From Limnomonas spitsbergensis (taxonomy: Eukaryota; Chlorophyta; Chlorophyceae; Chlamydomonadales), in contig JAYJMM010000028.1 of the NCBI GenBank assembly GCA_037349105.1, positions 1,178,001 to 1,242,000 of the forward strand: a stretch of DNA of 64,000 nt. Direction: 5' to 3'. The notes beneath the pieces were generated by a model. The model saw only the letters and a program-made list of their open reading frames with translations, did no database searches and was not told the DNA's origin. The position numbers and the translations under genes were made by a program. Positions 9,462 through 20,772 of the stretch are shown one piece after another (position 1 is the first letter of the stretch; each line of letters starts with the position of its first letter).

Positions 9462-11576
9462 TTATGTATAAGTGAGGAGTCCCATGCATGCTGGCAGCAG
9501 CCGCGCAGTCTCCTGCGGCTGGTGCGCTGTGGGCTGCGTTACTGATGGCTCCGCAGCCGGCTCTGGCCTCTGCTGCTCTCTGGCCCAGGTGATCTCCAGG
9601 TCCACCTGGCTGATCCTGACCGGTTGGACTGGACAATCCATTCCTGGCCTGCTGCCGCGGTCCCTGTCCGCGGCCTTCCTCTGCGCCTTCCTTGCGTGAC
9701 GCCTAGCCCTCTTTGACTTCTTCCCCTGCACTTTGGCTGTGTCAGCCCAGGCTGCGTTGGCTCCTCCTGGCCACGCCCCTGTATGTTGTCCCTTGCGGCC
9801 TGTTGCCTGCTTCCCCTGCCTGTGAGCGGGGCGCGGCACCTCCCCGCTGCCGTCTGCGCACGCATCACATGCGGTACATTGGCACCTGCAGCACCTTCTG
9901 CTGGTTCCTTCCGCTGTGTTTAAGGTGGCCATGCACCTCATGCACTGCTGAGGCGCAGCTGCGCCACTCGGGCACCGCGGCTCTTTGCTGTTAGCCTTGT
10001 CACCCCTGCGGTCTAGCTCTCCGCTGTTCCCGCTGTACATGGTTTTGCTGCCCTCCTCTATGACTGCGCCTCCAGCCCGGCCCTCTGGCCTGGGCGGATG
10101 CAGCACTGGCGCCTGGCTGCAGCAGCCTCCCGCCAGCTGTTGGATGATGACTCCCTCAGCTTCCTTTTGTCTGAGGGCTGCCATTCTGGCAACTAACTCC
10201 TCTTGCAGATGTTCCAGCGCTTGGTTGTACCCGCCCATCCTTGGGTCCGGATCGGGCTCCGGTAGCGTCCTTAGTCTGAACAGCAGGCTGGACTCGACCA
10301 TGGCCGTGCTGCTGGTGCCTAATTCCTGGTCTGCCCCCTGCAGGCCCATGTCGTCCTGTCTCTGCTCATCCAGCTGGTCCACAAAGCTCCTCAGTGTTGC
10401 CGTCCAACGCCCAGCGCTGTACATTGCTGGGTCGCCCCAGGGTTCCCTTGCTCGTGCCGGCACTGTCGTGCTGGGCTGGGCACCCCCTGGGCGGTCACTG
10501 CCTGCCCCCCAGGCCGCTGCGTTCCATGAAGCTGAGGTTTGTGGAGCTGCTGCATGCCGCGGGTTTACCCCCACTGCGGACTGGCGCGCCCCGTGCTCAA
10601 GCTCCGTTTCGCTGCTGCGTCCCCTCTCCTCGAGGGCGGCCCTCTCCTGATTGACACTGCTCATCCACTCCTGTCGCAGTTGTTCCATCTCCTCCTCGAG
10701 GTTACGCTCTGGACTCCCTGGTCCTGGGCCCGTGTCGATTGTCTCCTCCCTCCTGTCTGCATCCCGGGCCTCTGCCCTGGTGATGCTGACCCGGTCAGGG
10801 TAATGAGCTCTGTACCACTCCTCCTCTGACCCTGAATCCTCCACCAGTGGTGGCGGCCCCTCCGAAGGGTCTTCGCTCGCCCCACCTAGTAGACTTGTGT
10901 CCTCATGGCTGGGATAAAACCCCTCGCGGATCCCAAGGTTACCGCGGTATGGCTCCCCTGCAACTGACCTGCTGTCACTGCCCGAGGGTGTCTGGGGCTC
11001 CGCCCGATCCCTGGGCTCAGTCTCCAATGCTGATACCTCCATCTCTTCCATTGGTTCAAGCCATTCCCATGCTGATGCTGCTTCACCAATTGTGGTGACA
11101 AACGCTGCATGGAACGGTCCCGGCAGCTCGAATGTTTCCTGGGACGGTCCGTCGCTGTCAGAGGTGGGGTCCCACCAGCGAGCTCCCTGTCCGCCCACTA
11201 TCCAGCGACCCAGCTCTGGCTGGTTCCTCAGCTCTTCCAGCTCTTCCCCGTAGGTGTCTGATCCTGCTCCCCTGAACAGGGGGTGCGGTGTGCGCACCCC
11301 AGCAGGGTGCGCCTGCCTCCGCAACTGCAGTGTCACGACGTCTGCCTGCCAATAAGGCGCCACGCTGTTGGCCCTGTTGTTACGCCACGCTCTTCTCTCC
11401 CAACGCACCCATTGGTGCACGCAGGTCTCCAACCGTTCCAACGCGAACGGCGAGCGCGCCAGCTCTTCTTCTCCTTCCCACATGGACCCATCACCTGGTG
11501 ACAGTTGGGTCCCATATGGCCACGTGGGGCAGTCTGCCATCTCCACAGGCGCCCACTGATCGTCCACTCCCCACAC
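9462..11576 (-). pseudogene. Element A unassigned polyprotein region upstream of RT
   Basis: This 704-aa acidic, Glu/Ser/Pro-rich frame matches element B around 59257-61000 (shared phrases WEGEDELARSPFA-like, DPDPRMGGY, EITWA). It belongs to the pre-RT part of the polyprotein, for which I recognise no family. A notable Cys cluster (CMRC, then CCRCQCTACDAC, about residues 545-575) resembles a small zinc-binding module and is missing in B. The C-terminal stretch is Lys/Arg-rich (KKSKRARRHARKAQRK), a possible nuclear-localisation or nucleic-acid-binding patch. The frame ends at the TAA that separates it from the RT module; B has a sense codon there. Confidence 0.7.
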
Positions 11577-12598
11577 ATACCGCTAGCAGGACCCTTTGCA
11601 GCGCCATCACCATGACTGCCCACGTTGCTGGGTCTGCTCCCCTGGCATGCGTGTGCGCATGGAACTCCGCCTCCTCAACCGTTGCGCACTTGGTAATTGC
11701 GATATTCCCTTCGCTCCTTGCAAACATGAAGACTGGCTGGTCATCCCTGAATGCGTGCATGTGGATCCATGCCGATGAAACGGGCATTTCTCCCTCTTGC
11801 ACCTCCTCGTAGTAGTATGACACCAGATGCTGCACCGGGATGGCTGCTCTGGCTTCCCCAGGAGCCATTCCCCATGGTACAGCTTGGCCCGCAATCACCC
11901 TGGGGATGAGGATTGACGCCTCAATTGTGCCCTCGCATCGCCTGGGCATGCCGTAGCACAGCCCTGAACCGTCATAGCTTCCCACCGCCGACCCTTCGCC
12001 CCCCCCGTGCCCTCCTGCGGCAATGGCCTGCACGGACCCCACATGGACCCATCACCTGGTGACAGTTGGGTCCCATATGGCCACGTGGGGCAGTCTGCCA
12101 TCTCCACAGGCGCCCACTGATCGTCCACTCCCCACACATACCGCTAGCAGGACCCTTTGCAGCGCCATCACCATGACTGCCCACGTTGCTGGGTCTGCTC
12201 CCCTGGCATGCGTGTGCGCATGGAACTCCGCCTCCTCAACCGTTGCGCACTTGGCAATTGCGATATTCCCTTCGCTCCTTGCAAACATGAAGACTGGCTG
12301 GTCATCCCTGAATGCGTGCATGTGGATCCATGCCGATGAAACGGGCATTTCTCCCTCTTGCACCTCCTCGTAGTAGTATGACACCAGATGCTGCACCGGG
12401 ATGGCTGCTCTGGCTTCCCCAGGAGCCATTCCCCATGGTACAGCTTGGCCCGCAATCACCCTGGGGATGAGGATTGACGCCTCAATTGTGCCCTCGCATC
12501 GCCTGGGCATGCCGTAGCACAGCCCTGAACCGTCATAGCTTCCCACCGCCGACCCTTCGCCCCCCCCGTGCCCTCCTGCGGCAATGGCCTGCACGGGT
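11477..12598 (-). repeat. Recent 561-bp in-frame tandem duplication in element A
   Basis: Positions 11477-12037 and 12038-12598 are two adjacent copies with an offset of exactly 561 bp. I saw only one difference in the parts compared (ttggtaattgc versus ttggcaattgc). 561 is 187 codons, so the duplication keeps frame. Element B has a single copy of the corresponding stretch. The near-identity indicates a duplication much younger than the A/B split. Confidence 0.9.
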
Positions 12599-14310
12599 AC
12601 GTAGAAGGCGTGGTCTCTCAGGCCGGGATGCTCCATCAACTGATGGACGCAGTCCTCCGCCCATGGCGTGCACATGAACCCTGGCAGCGCGCCCTGCCAC
12701 ACTCCCTATGTGCGCGCGCTGTCTGGTACCTCTGGGCGTACCCTGTCGGCTGCATCGACTGTTGTGATGCCTTCTCCGATCACAAGGCCCACCAGCTCAT
12801 GAACGCAGTATGCATAGATGGGGTGTGCCACTCCCTCTGCATGTACTCTGCCATCACCGTTCCGGGCCGGATGTACCCCTTGATTGCTGCAATCAGCAGC
12901 ACTGCAGTCACTGCGTCCCACGGGAAGACCAGTCTGGCCACTGCCTGCATGGCTGCCCTCATATTAACGCAGATCTGCTCCCCGCCTGCCAGGAGCCTGT
13001 GGTTTTGCAACCTACACAACCCATCCTTGTAATCCGCTGGCAGCGTGATCATGGCCTCTGTAGCTGATGTCTCTGGCAGTTCTTCCCCCAGGCGGTACCA
13101 CTGCACAAAGCTCCTGCCTTCTGTCGGGCTAGGCGGTTCTGGCCTGGGGTGAATATGCTCTCTGCTGCTAGACCTGTCGCGGCGGCCCTCGCCAGCCTGG
13201 TCATACTGTAAGTCCTCGTGCCATCCAGCGGACCTCCAGTCCTTGCTGCGGCTGCGCTGCGGCTCTCCGGCCGTCTCTTCCCATCCTCCAGGGTTGTACC
13301 TGGAGGTGGTACTATGATGGGTCCTGACTGGCCCCTCTGCGTCCTCCTCTAGGCTCATCGCTGCGCCCCCCCTGCCCCTTGGCCGGCGAACCCGACCGCT
13401 GAGTGGGTCCAGGGTCCTGGCGGCTGCTCCCGCTGCCTCTCTTTCTGTGTTTCTTGGGCCGCACGGTGTACCTGGACAGAACAAGGCGGACCCCTCCTCA
13501 TGCACTGGCGTATCGCCCCGAGGCTCTGAGTCTCTATCATCGGAATCGAAGCTGTCCCCACTGAAACCTGCTTCCCATTCGTCTACTCCGCGCGGGTGCA
13601 TTGCCTCCCACGCTACTCTGTCAATCTCATCCATCTGGGCATGGTAGTCCACCCACTCATTGTACAGGAATATATGTAACAAGCTGGGCCACCCCTCACA
13701 CGGGGCCGGGCACCCCCTGTGTTGGAGGTCCCTCAGGAACCCAACTGCGTGTTGGATAGATCTGGCTGACCCTGCCGGCATAATACCATAATGGTCCATT
13801 GCCAGTGATTTCACCGCTATCTTCCAGTGGTGCTTTTGCTGGGCCACCTGCCCCTCTGGTACCCCCTGGAAGGCCACAAGCACTTCTGCCACCTGGTTTC
13901 TCTCAACCTGGGCATTGCCGACGTCCTGGTCGTATCCCCCGTGGATAGACATCAAGCAAATGTGCCCCCCTTGGCTTGCCCACCTGGGACCCTCTGGCTG
14001 CTCTGCTGGCCCCAGCCAACCAGGCGGGCCTGGTAGCGTGCTTGGTCCCGCTGCAATCTGCTGCTCCCTCCAGTCTTCGAAAGAGACTCCGTGGGATGCT
14101 GCATAGGCCTGCCTCATGCGCTCTTCCGATCCCCCCTGGCTGCTGCCAGGCCCCCTGGCCTCCAAGCCCCGTTCTGGGCTTGATGGTGCTCGCAGCCGGT
14201 CAAGGCGGCTGCTCTTGCCCGCTTGCAAGGCGTCCCCTTGCTCTGGGCACGCACTTGCATAGTGCCCTGGCCTTATGCACTTGAAGCATACTCCCCCATC
14301 GTGGGGTCCG
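11491..14310 (-). pseudogene. Element A conserved pre-RT domain with CCHC knuckle (frame-broken)
   Basis: Minus-strand frames 14228-12780, 12921-12706 and 12702-12052, and the duplicate frame 12042-11491, together correspond to most of the 1096-aa frame of element B. The start carries a zinc knuckle, CFKCIRPGHYASAC (CX2CX4HX4C), just upstream of 14228. Shared phrases include PAGSARSIQHA, GCPAPCEGWPSLL, GTPCGPRNTE, SAWIHMHAFRDD and EEAEFHAHTHARGADP. The region has no family name I can give. Frame breaks lie near 14300 (between the protease frame and the knuckle) and 12830, with an in-frame stop near 12705 and another frame break after LQRVLL in each duplicate. Confidence 0.75.
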
Positions 14311-16546
14311 AGGACGCTGTGTCTTCCTCCAATCCAACTGCGCCCTGCCTGGGCCCTGCCCGGCGGACTCTGGCCGGAGGCTCTCCTCCTGTCCTGGTCG
14401 TTCTCCTCTCGCCTTTGAGCCCTGGCATGGCCCCCTGGGTCTCGCTCCAGGGACCTGCCTCTGGGCTGGCTCCTCCGCTGTCTCTCGGGGCTCTCTTCTC
14501 TCTATCCCCGGATGATATCACTGCCTTCCCTGCTGGCCGACCGCTGCCTCCTTCCCCTGCCTTGTACATCAGGCAGGTGGCGTGCCCTGGCAGCTGGCTC
14601 TGACCGCTGGGTCCTAGCCTCAGGTGTGGGCAACACCTCGTGGCGTTCCCCGACGTGGATCCTCTGCGCGCTTCTGCTGCGCTCTCTAGGCTCCTGGCCC
14701 CTTTTGGCAGCAACGGGAGCTGCCCCTGTTTGCTGCGTGCGTGCCTCCTCACTGCCCCCCCTGGTTCTGCTGTCGTCCCCTGGTCCTTTCTGACCTGGGT
14801 CCTTCTCCGCTGTCTCATGCTGCTCACCCTGACCAAGGCGCTCGCTCTCCTCGTCGGTGACATCCTCCCATGGAGTCTGGGAGTGGGTTCCCTTGGTTCA
14901 GCGGCTGCCCTGCCTGCTGATCTCCAATGACCTTGCACAGATGGCGGTGTCGTCGCAGTGCGCCCACTTTGGCTGTCTTCTTGCTGCGGCCTAGGCAGCT
15001 GCTCCTCAGTGGCCCTTTCGCCTCTGCTGGGCACCCTGACCTCCGAGCGCATCGCTGGTGCAGACATGGCACATCTTCCTGCAGCGGCCACACCGTACGC
15101 CACTTTCGGCATTGCCGCTGGTGGGGCAACCTGGGTCTCCGGGACTTCCGCAGAGCCCCGTTGCTGAGTGAGTGCCAGGATCCTCCTGTCGCACTCCTCT
15201 GGCGAGTGCTGGCCTGGCGTCCCGCACAAGACGCATGGGTTGTCTGGGCTTGTTGCCAAGCATCTCCTGATGACGTCCTTTTCTACCTGGGGCAATGCAG
15301 CCGCGTGGCGTGCCCTGCGCGTATCATCCGATACTGCTGCAGCGGTCACTGCCCTTGCTGCTGCACGGCTTTGCTGCGATGCAGCAGCCCTTTCCGTGTC
15401 CCTGCCTTGTCTAGGCGTGGCTGTTGCAGGCCCAGCATGCACCTGCCTGTGCTGCTGTTGGTCAGCCCGCGACTGGTGCGGCCTTGAAGGGGCCTCTTGC
15501 GGACCTCCACGGCCGCTTCTGCCAGCATCCGCGGTTTTTACGCGTCCCTGTCCCACCTCTTGTCCAGTCCTCATGGCGGCACCTGTGCGTGTTGCCATGG
15601 CATGCTGTAAGAATGGTTCATGTTCTTCTTCAATACTGGCCGCAGGCCATCCCTCTTGTTCCGCAAATCCACACTGGATTCCGGCCCAAGCCATAGCTGC
15701 TGCCTGGTACCCCCCTTCTGGGGATGCCAGCACCAGCGGCAGTGTGAGGTCCCTGAAACCTCGTGCTCTATGGGGACCCTCTTTGGGGCGTAAGGTCAGC
15801 CTGCCTGCTGCCTGGTTTTTTTTTAAAACCCCGTCGTACTTGAGGAACTCCGGGTTCCCTACCAAGTGCTCATACGCGTCGGGTGGCGTCTTAACGACTC
15901 TGACCACTGTGGGCTCCATAATGGCATTGGGACCACCGTATCCGTACACCACGTATATGAATAGGACACCATACAAGTCTGCCCCTGCATTGTCTGTCGT
16001 GCGGATCTTCTCATCCGTGCGAATCAGCTCAGCCCCCATGGCTACTAACTGCTCAGCGATATTTACAGTGATCACGTGGCATGAGCACGCCGAGTCCATG
16101 AGGGCTTTCTGAGCCACTAGGACTTTGCCTTTGACCACAAGTCCCACAAATTGCTCCAGATTGCTCATGTCGTTCCGAAAGTACTGTAGCTTGGGAGCAG
16201 CAGTCACCGCCTTTCTCTCCTGCCTGCCCCCACTGGCCTCACCACGGTGGTCATCTGGACCCATGGGCATAGTGGCGAAGGACAACGATGTCAACCTCTC
16301 GTTCAGCCTGAACACATGCAGACGGATGTCAGACATATCGTCAGCCAATTTACTCAAAACCAGCATCTTAGCTCCCGTCCTGGATGCAGGTTCCATGAGC
16401 CTGCGCTCAGGTTCCTCCTCCTGGCAAGGTTCAGGAAAAAAAGACTTAGGGCGGGCGTTGTGAGCTGCTTGTTTGAATTCCGCAGGCTTGGGCACCAGCC
16501 CAACCTGCGTCATGAGAGCCACAGATTTGCTGAGCATCTCAGTCAT
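14273..16546 (-). pseudogene. Element A retropepsin-like protease and basic linker
   Basis: This 757-aa frame contains, at about residues 130-200, a sequence like a retroviral-type aspartic protease: VGLVVKGKVLVAQKALMDSA..CHVITVNIAEQL. The catalytic triad is D-S-A instead of D-[ST]-G, and flap-like LYGVLFIYVVYGY follows. It is therefore either a divergent or a dead protease. Downstream is an unusual zinc knuckle (CVLCGTPGQHSPEEC, about residue 450) and a long Arg/Ser/Gln-rich, low-complexity linker. The homologous part of element B lies beyond the window edge except for the RS-rich end. A frameshift near 14300 separates it from the next CCHC knuckle. Confidence 0.65.
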
Positions 16547-16615
16547 AGTCTGGTGCGAACCCTCTGGCTCAGCCTGCCCCGTTGGGCTGCTGAGGTGCGA
16601 TACGTGTGCCGCCTG

Positions 16616-17011
16616 CTAGGCCTGACCTCCATGGCCAGGCCCCGGTCTTTGGTACTGCCTGTTATTCTGATTCCGCTCGTACGGCCGGCCTGCAACCTGT
16701 CCCTGCTGCGGCCTCGGTGGTAGAGGGTACTGCTGCGGCGGCGGCCTGGCCTGCCCAGCTATTATGTCAGTAGCTAGTGGCGCATGCCTGTGCTCATCCC
16801 TGGCCATGGGCACCTTGCAGTCCCTGGCCAAGTGAGCCGTGCTACCACACTGGTAGCATGCCTTGGCTGCCCCCATAGCGCTGCCCGCGCTGTAATTTGG
16901 TGCCACAGGCTGGTCTGCCCAGGTAACTCCTTTGGGTTTGCCATCAATCCGCATTTGCTGGACAGCGGCTGAGCCTGCGGGTGCCACTGCCCCATCAAGG
17001 CGCGTCCGCAT
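16616..17011 (-). pseudogene. Element A nucleocapsid-type CCHC zinc-knuckle ORF
   Basis: This 131-aa frame has a classical retroviral-type knuckle, CYQCGSTAHLARDC (CX2CX4HX4C), at about residue 52, followed by Pro/Gln/Arg-rich sequence ending GPGHGGQA. Such knuckles bind genomic RNA in the gag nucleocapsid. The ORF overlaps the end of the upstream gag-like frame (18710-16995) in another frame, so the original protein was probably gag-NC in one piece and a shift occurred near 17000. Confidence 0.75.
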
Positions 17012-18710
17012 CTCCCACTGTCATGTTCTCTCTCTTCTTCCCCTGTTGGTCTGTGCCCCCCCCCTGACTGGGCCCACTGTTGGCCATCTGCGTGAGGCTT
17101 GCACCACCCAGGTCCCCCATTTCCAGTGCAAACTTCTCCCACAACACCACTTGCTGTGTTAGTACGGCGATCTGGTCTTCATCCGTCATGCTGAGGTACC
17201 CGGGCACTGTCATAACGAACTTGCTCAGCTTTGCTTTAGCAGCAGCTGGCAGCCCGTCGTGGAACATGTGCGAGACAGAGTGCCGCCTGCCGAAGTGGTC
17301 CACTACATCCCTTGAGATCTGCATCAACTCTGCTGTCGACAGCAATCTGTGAGCAAACGCCTCCACTGTCTCCCCTGGCTTAACGTCGGGGTCGAGGGTG
17401 GTCCTCACCCCTAACCTGAGGTTGGAGATTGCTGTCCTCTCATCTGAGGTTGGCTTCCCCACTTCTGCTTGAACCATCTTGATCCACAAGGTTAGCAGCG
17501 AGGTCTCGCTGTACTGTTCCCCTGCTGGGGCAGTCCACGTCCCCCTGATCCTTTCCACTTCTCTGGTGGCCCTGTCTCCTGCATGGGGCTCCGCCCTGAT
17601 GGCTACCATCAGCGGCCCCACGCTAGCAGGCTTGCCGTCCCACAGCTTGATCAGAGATTTCACCAGCATTGCCATAGCCGACGGCGACTGGCATGACCCT
17701 GCTATTTCTCCAGCTACCACAGCCAATGCCGGCGGGTCATCCGACAGCGCCAGCCTATTGTGTGATCCCCAATAGCCACACGCCTGGCAATATTTCCTGG
17801 CTGCAACCGCGCCCGGGTGCGACATATCCAACACCGGCACATTGCCTTGAATAGCTGGGATTTTGGGAAATTTGGCCACCCCTGCCAGCTGCAGGACCAT
17901 CTCTCTATCGAGCCTCTGCATTTCCTGGTCGCTGGACTCCTGTCTGGCCCCCGGCCCTCCTCCTGAGTCTGCTGATTCTGAGTGTGACCCAGATCCACCT
18001 CCGCCGCCTCCCGATGGGCTGCGGCCCTGCTGGTATCTGTTATGTCTGTTATCCCCCTCCTCCAGGGCATGACCTTCTTGTGACGGCTGTCTGCCTGCTC
18101 TGCATGCGGAGCTCCTGCTCCCCTCAGGTGGCGGCTGCCCAGACTCACTTCTGTTTTGTCTTTCTTCAGGGCCGGACCTCCAGGGCTGTGTTCCTCTGCC
18201 AGGTTCTGCCTGTCCCCTGGGCGGCTCCTGGCTCTGCCAGCCTTGCTGCGTCCCCCCGCTGTATTCGGCCTGCCCCCTGGGCGGCTCCTGGCTGTGCCAG
18301 CTTGGTTGCTCCCTGCCGTATGCCTGCCCCCTGGGCGGCTCCTGGCTCTGCCATCGTGGCTGTTCTTTGCCGTCTGCCTGCCCCCTGGGCGGCTCCTGGC
18401 TGTGCCAACCTGGTTGCGTCCCGCCTGTGTAATCCCTGGCGTAGGAATCTGATTGTGCCTCCTCTCTGGTGTCTTGCCTTCTTGGCCCACTGCTTCTAGG
18501 ACTGCATGCATGCTCAATGTCCTGTTTGGTTGCTCTAGCTGGGCACGCTTGCCTGTTCCTCAGGAATTCCTCGATGTAATCCACATGGGTCTCCTGGCAT
18601 GTGTTTTCCTTGTCTTCGACTATGCGCAGCAGTGCATAAGACTCTTGCATGTTTGCCCTACGCTTCGCTACGCCTTGTTCTGCCATCTTGGCAAGCGATC
18701 GGCTAGTCAA
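16995..18710 (-). pseudogene. Element A gag-like protein with Gln/Pro/Gly repeats
   Basis: The first part of this 571-aa frame is charged and helical. A run of degenerate tandem repeats of about 20-26 aa follows (core SQEPPRGQA, at least five copies, about residues 100-190). Next is a Ser/Gly-rich linker, then a compact domain (about residues 265-560) with phrases such as LIKLWDGKPASVG, MVQAEVGKPTSDER and LSMTDEDQIAVLTQQVVLWEKF. Its position before the CCHC knuckle, its helical content, and the 'GETVEAFAHRLLSTAELM' segment (typical of Ty3-type capsid helices) mark it as gag capsid. No ATG at the exact frame start is obvious (it opens at TTG), so the N-terminus is uncertain. Confidence 0.65.
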
Positions 18711-18867
18711 CTTTGCCCTCTCGCTGGGCTGCTGAACCTGGGCGCTTCCCTGCCTCTTGGCCGCCCCCCAAGGCTCGGCTCCCTACTGACTTCAAATGTA
18801 CATCAGCATTGTCACTACACCGTATTAACACTGTAGTTGAGAGACGCTAGTTGATCGCAAAAGTACT

Positions 18868-19709
18868 CACTTGTAGTACTTGGGAACTGCACAAGCATTA
18901 ATTGAAGGACAAAAGGTTAATTTATTAGTGCAATTACCTAGAGGAACAGGTTCAGGGCCATACACGACGTCTCCCGGGATGAGGGGTACGGCTGAACCTG
19001 GCCAGTACTGGTCATCACTCTTTCTGAAGGTGAGGAAGATCAACCTGACCCAGGCCATGTCTCCATTCCACTGGAGCGTAAAGCCGGGGCCATTGTATCC
19101 TCTCATTGACCACGCCCATTCACGCAGCCTTAATCGCTGACTGCGGTACAATAGCCAGAACTGCCTCAGAATTAAACAGCGGTCTATCACTAGCTGTCGT
19201 CCTCTGAGAAGGTAACGCTGTTGCACCAACGACAGAGCCTCCGGAGAGTGTTCATTGCACATAAGGACTCCGATGCGCTGGATAAATGGGTTCTCGGCAG
19301 GGCCGTCGATGTCTAGGTCATTTAGAGGTAGCAGGCTAGCTCCTATTTCGTACATCAAGCAACGAGAGCGCGCTACGTTGTGGAGAACCTCCAGAGCTGC
19401 CGTGATCGAGTCTAGCTCATTAGTATTAACCCGTGCTGCGCAGGGAGCTCGCTCAGCGTACAGTGCTAGATGACTTCGTCTCTCGTCAGGTTCGAGTGAG
19501 TCGAACCATGAGCGAGGTGGAAGCCTCTCCATCTGATTTAACTGCCTTATGTTGTGGTTATACAACCTAGGCCAGTTTGTAACCCTATGGGGTCCATCTA
19601 TCCAGCAGTGTAAGGTGCGGCAATATTCTGGTGGCATAGCTCTAGCGGGCTGTTCTCCAAGCCAACGTCTAAAAGTAGGTCTTTCCCTGATCTCAGATAT
19701 AGCAGCCAT
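18868..19709 (-). CDS. Unassigned ORF, probably one internal exon (about 280 codons)
   Basis: An 842-bp minus-strand frame of even amino-acid composition (Trp-rich, no low complexity) begins MAAISEIRERPTFRRWLGEQ and ends CAVPKYYK. It does not match any family I know. On the element strand it is preceded by ...tctgcgtag (acceptor-like). It is followed, after TACTACAA, by GTGAGTAC, a strong donor. About 100 bp upstream another CAAGTGAGTAC occurs, so the frame looks like an exon between two short introns. These two putative introns resemble each other (see findings). It lies between elements A and C and could belong to either, or to a host gene interrupted by them. Confidence 0.4.
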
Positions 19710-20117
19710 CTACGCAGAATGACAAACACCAATGGCGCTCAGCATCATACTTTTGAATCACTGAGTCCACTACACCGTAATCAAGGTTGTAGGACAGTCT
19801 GATGACTGGTACTCACTTGAAGAAGGAGATACGCAGCAATCAACAGTGGACACAAAGATGATGAGGTATGGAAAGAGCATCAATCAATGGTCAGAAGCAC
19901 TGAAAAAGAAGCACAATCCCCCCCCATCTCAAGACGATATTTCGTTGAGAGGTGAAAGCTGCCAATGTGGCTTATCATGTCAAGGAGCGAATCGTGGATA
20001 CAGGCAGTTCCAGAGTATATGTAGAACAGTTTGGACGGAATGTGAGAATTCCCTTGGCACCTTTATGAACTGCCCTGAAGGAGATGCTATCAGGATTCCC
20101 AAATAGCGAGAAGCTGC

Positions 20118-20440
20118 TCAGGCAACAACCAGAAAGCATGGCTCACAGGTAACTTCCGCCGCCCCCGACCCATATGAGATCGTAACGATGGGCGTAATGC
20201 CCCTGATCGTATCAACGCCACCACTAGTGGCCAATTTCATGGGGTAAGGTAAGACAGGAATGCCCAAGCGTTTCGCCTCCCTATCAGTTATCAAGTGACA
20301 ATTGGACCCGAAGTCCAACATTGCCCTCTCTGGCATCAGTTTAGGTCCGCCATCATAGACCAACCCGACATGCTCACCTGGCGAGTCGTCAGGGTTCGTA
20401 AAATAAAACAGGGATCATGTAAGCGAACGAAAATAGGCAC
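20118..20440 (-). pseudogene. Retropepsin-like aspartic protease remnant of element C
   Basis: The frame reads LVYDGGPKLMPERAMLDFGSNCHLITDREAKRLGI (quoted as features: D-F-G-S in the catalytic position, then H-L-I-T). It continues with a flap-like segment, SGGVDTIRGITPIVTISYG, and CEPCFLVV. The pattern 'A-[ML]-L-D-x-G-S-x-x-x-[LI]-I' is that of retrotransposon proteases (ALIDSGSSHNFI type). Asp is kept, but the following residue is Phe rather than Ser or Thr. A stop after FLVVA separates a further short segment (IPDSISFR...) that may be the protease C-terminus. Confidence 0.55.
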
Positions 20441-20772
20441 AAATGGCCGAAGCGTTAGCAAGTAGAGCTTGCATGTGAATAGGATCAGGTGCAGGAAGCT
20501 CGCTCACCAGGAAAGATTCCGGAGCATGTGCAAAACTACCAGATGCACCGTGAGTGTCAAGAACGATCAAAATGGAAGTTTCTTGGAGTGCCGTTCAGTG
20601 AAACGTCAGATGCTGATATGTCATGCACAATCTCCGAACTGTGACGGTTCGGGGAAACCCTAACCTCAGACCAGCGAGATCCTGGACCATGCGTAAACAA
20701 TGTGGTTGGAACTTCAGTCTGAAAACGTGTTGCAGAAGCTGCCCCCCTGTTAGACTTGCGTTAGCTAGCTTA

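Larger units (their letters stand above)
1640..18790 (-). mobile_element. Element A: giant degenerate LTR retrotransposon with DNA methyltransferase and PHD finger
   Basis: Reading the minus strand from right to left, this element carries: a long gag-like ORF (18710-16995), a CCHC knuckle ORF (17011-16616), a retropepsin-like ORF (16546-14273), a long unassigned region (14310-9462), RT and RNase H (9460-7250), a C5-cytosine methyltransferase (about 7165-6140), integrase (5850-4738), a PHD finger (4676-4041), and an LTR-like repeat (1640-2540). Every domain from 14.3 kb leftward has a counterpart, in the same order, in element B. The order RT-RNase H-integrase is that of Ty3/gypsy elements. 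I could not find a second LTR at the right end, so the 5' boundary (placed near 18790) is uncertain. Many stops and frameshifts show that it is inactive. Confidence 0.85.

Noticed and set aside
15168..16112. 314-aa plus-strand frame with many cysteines
   Set aside because: Antisense to the protease/linker frame of element A.
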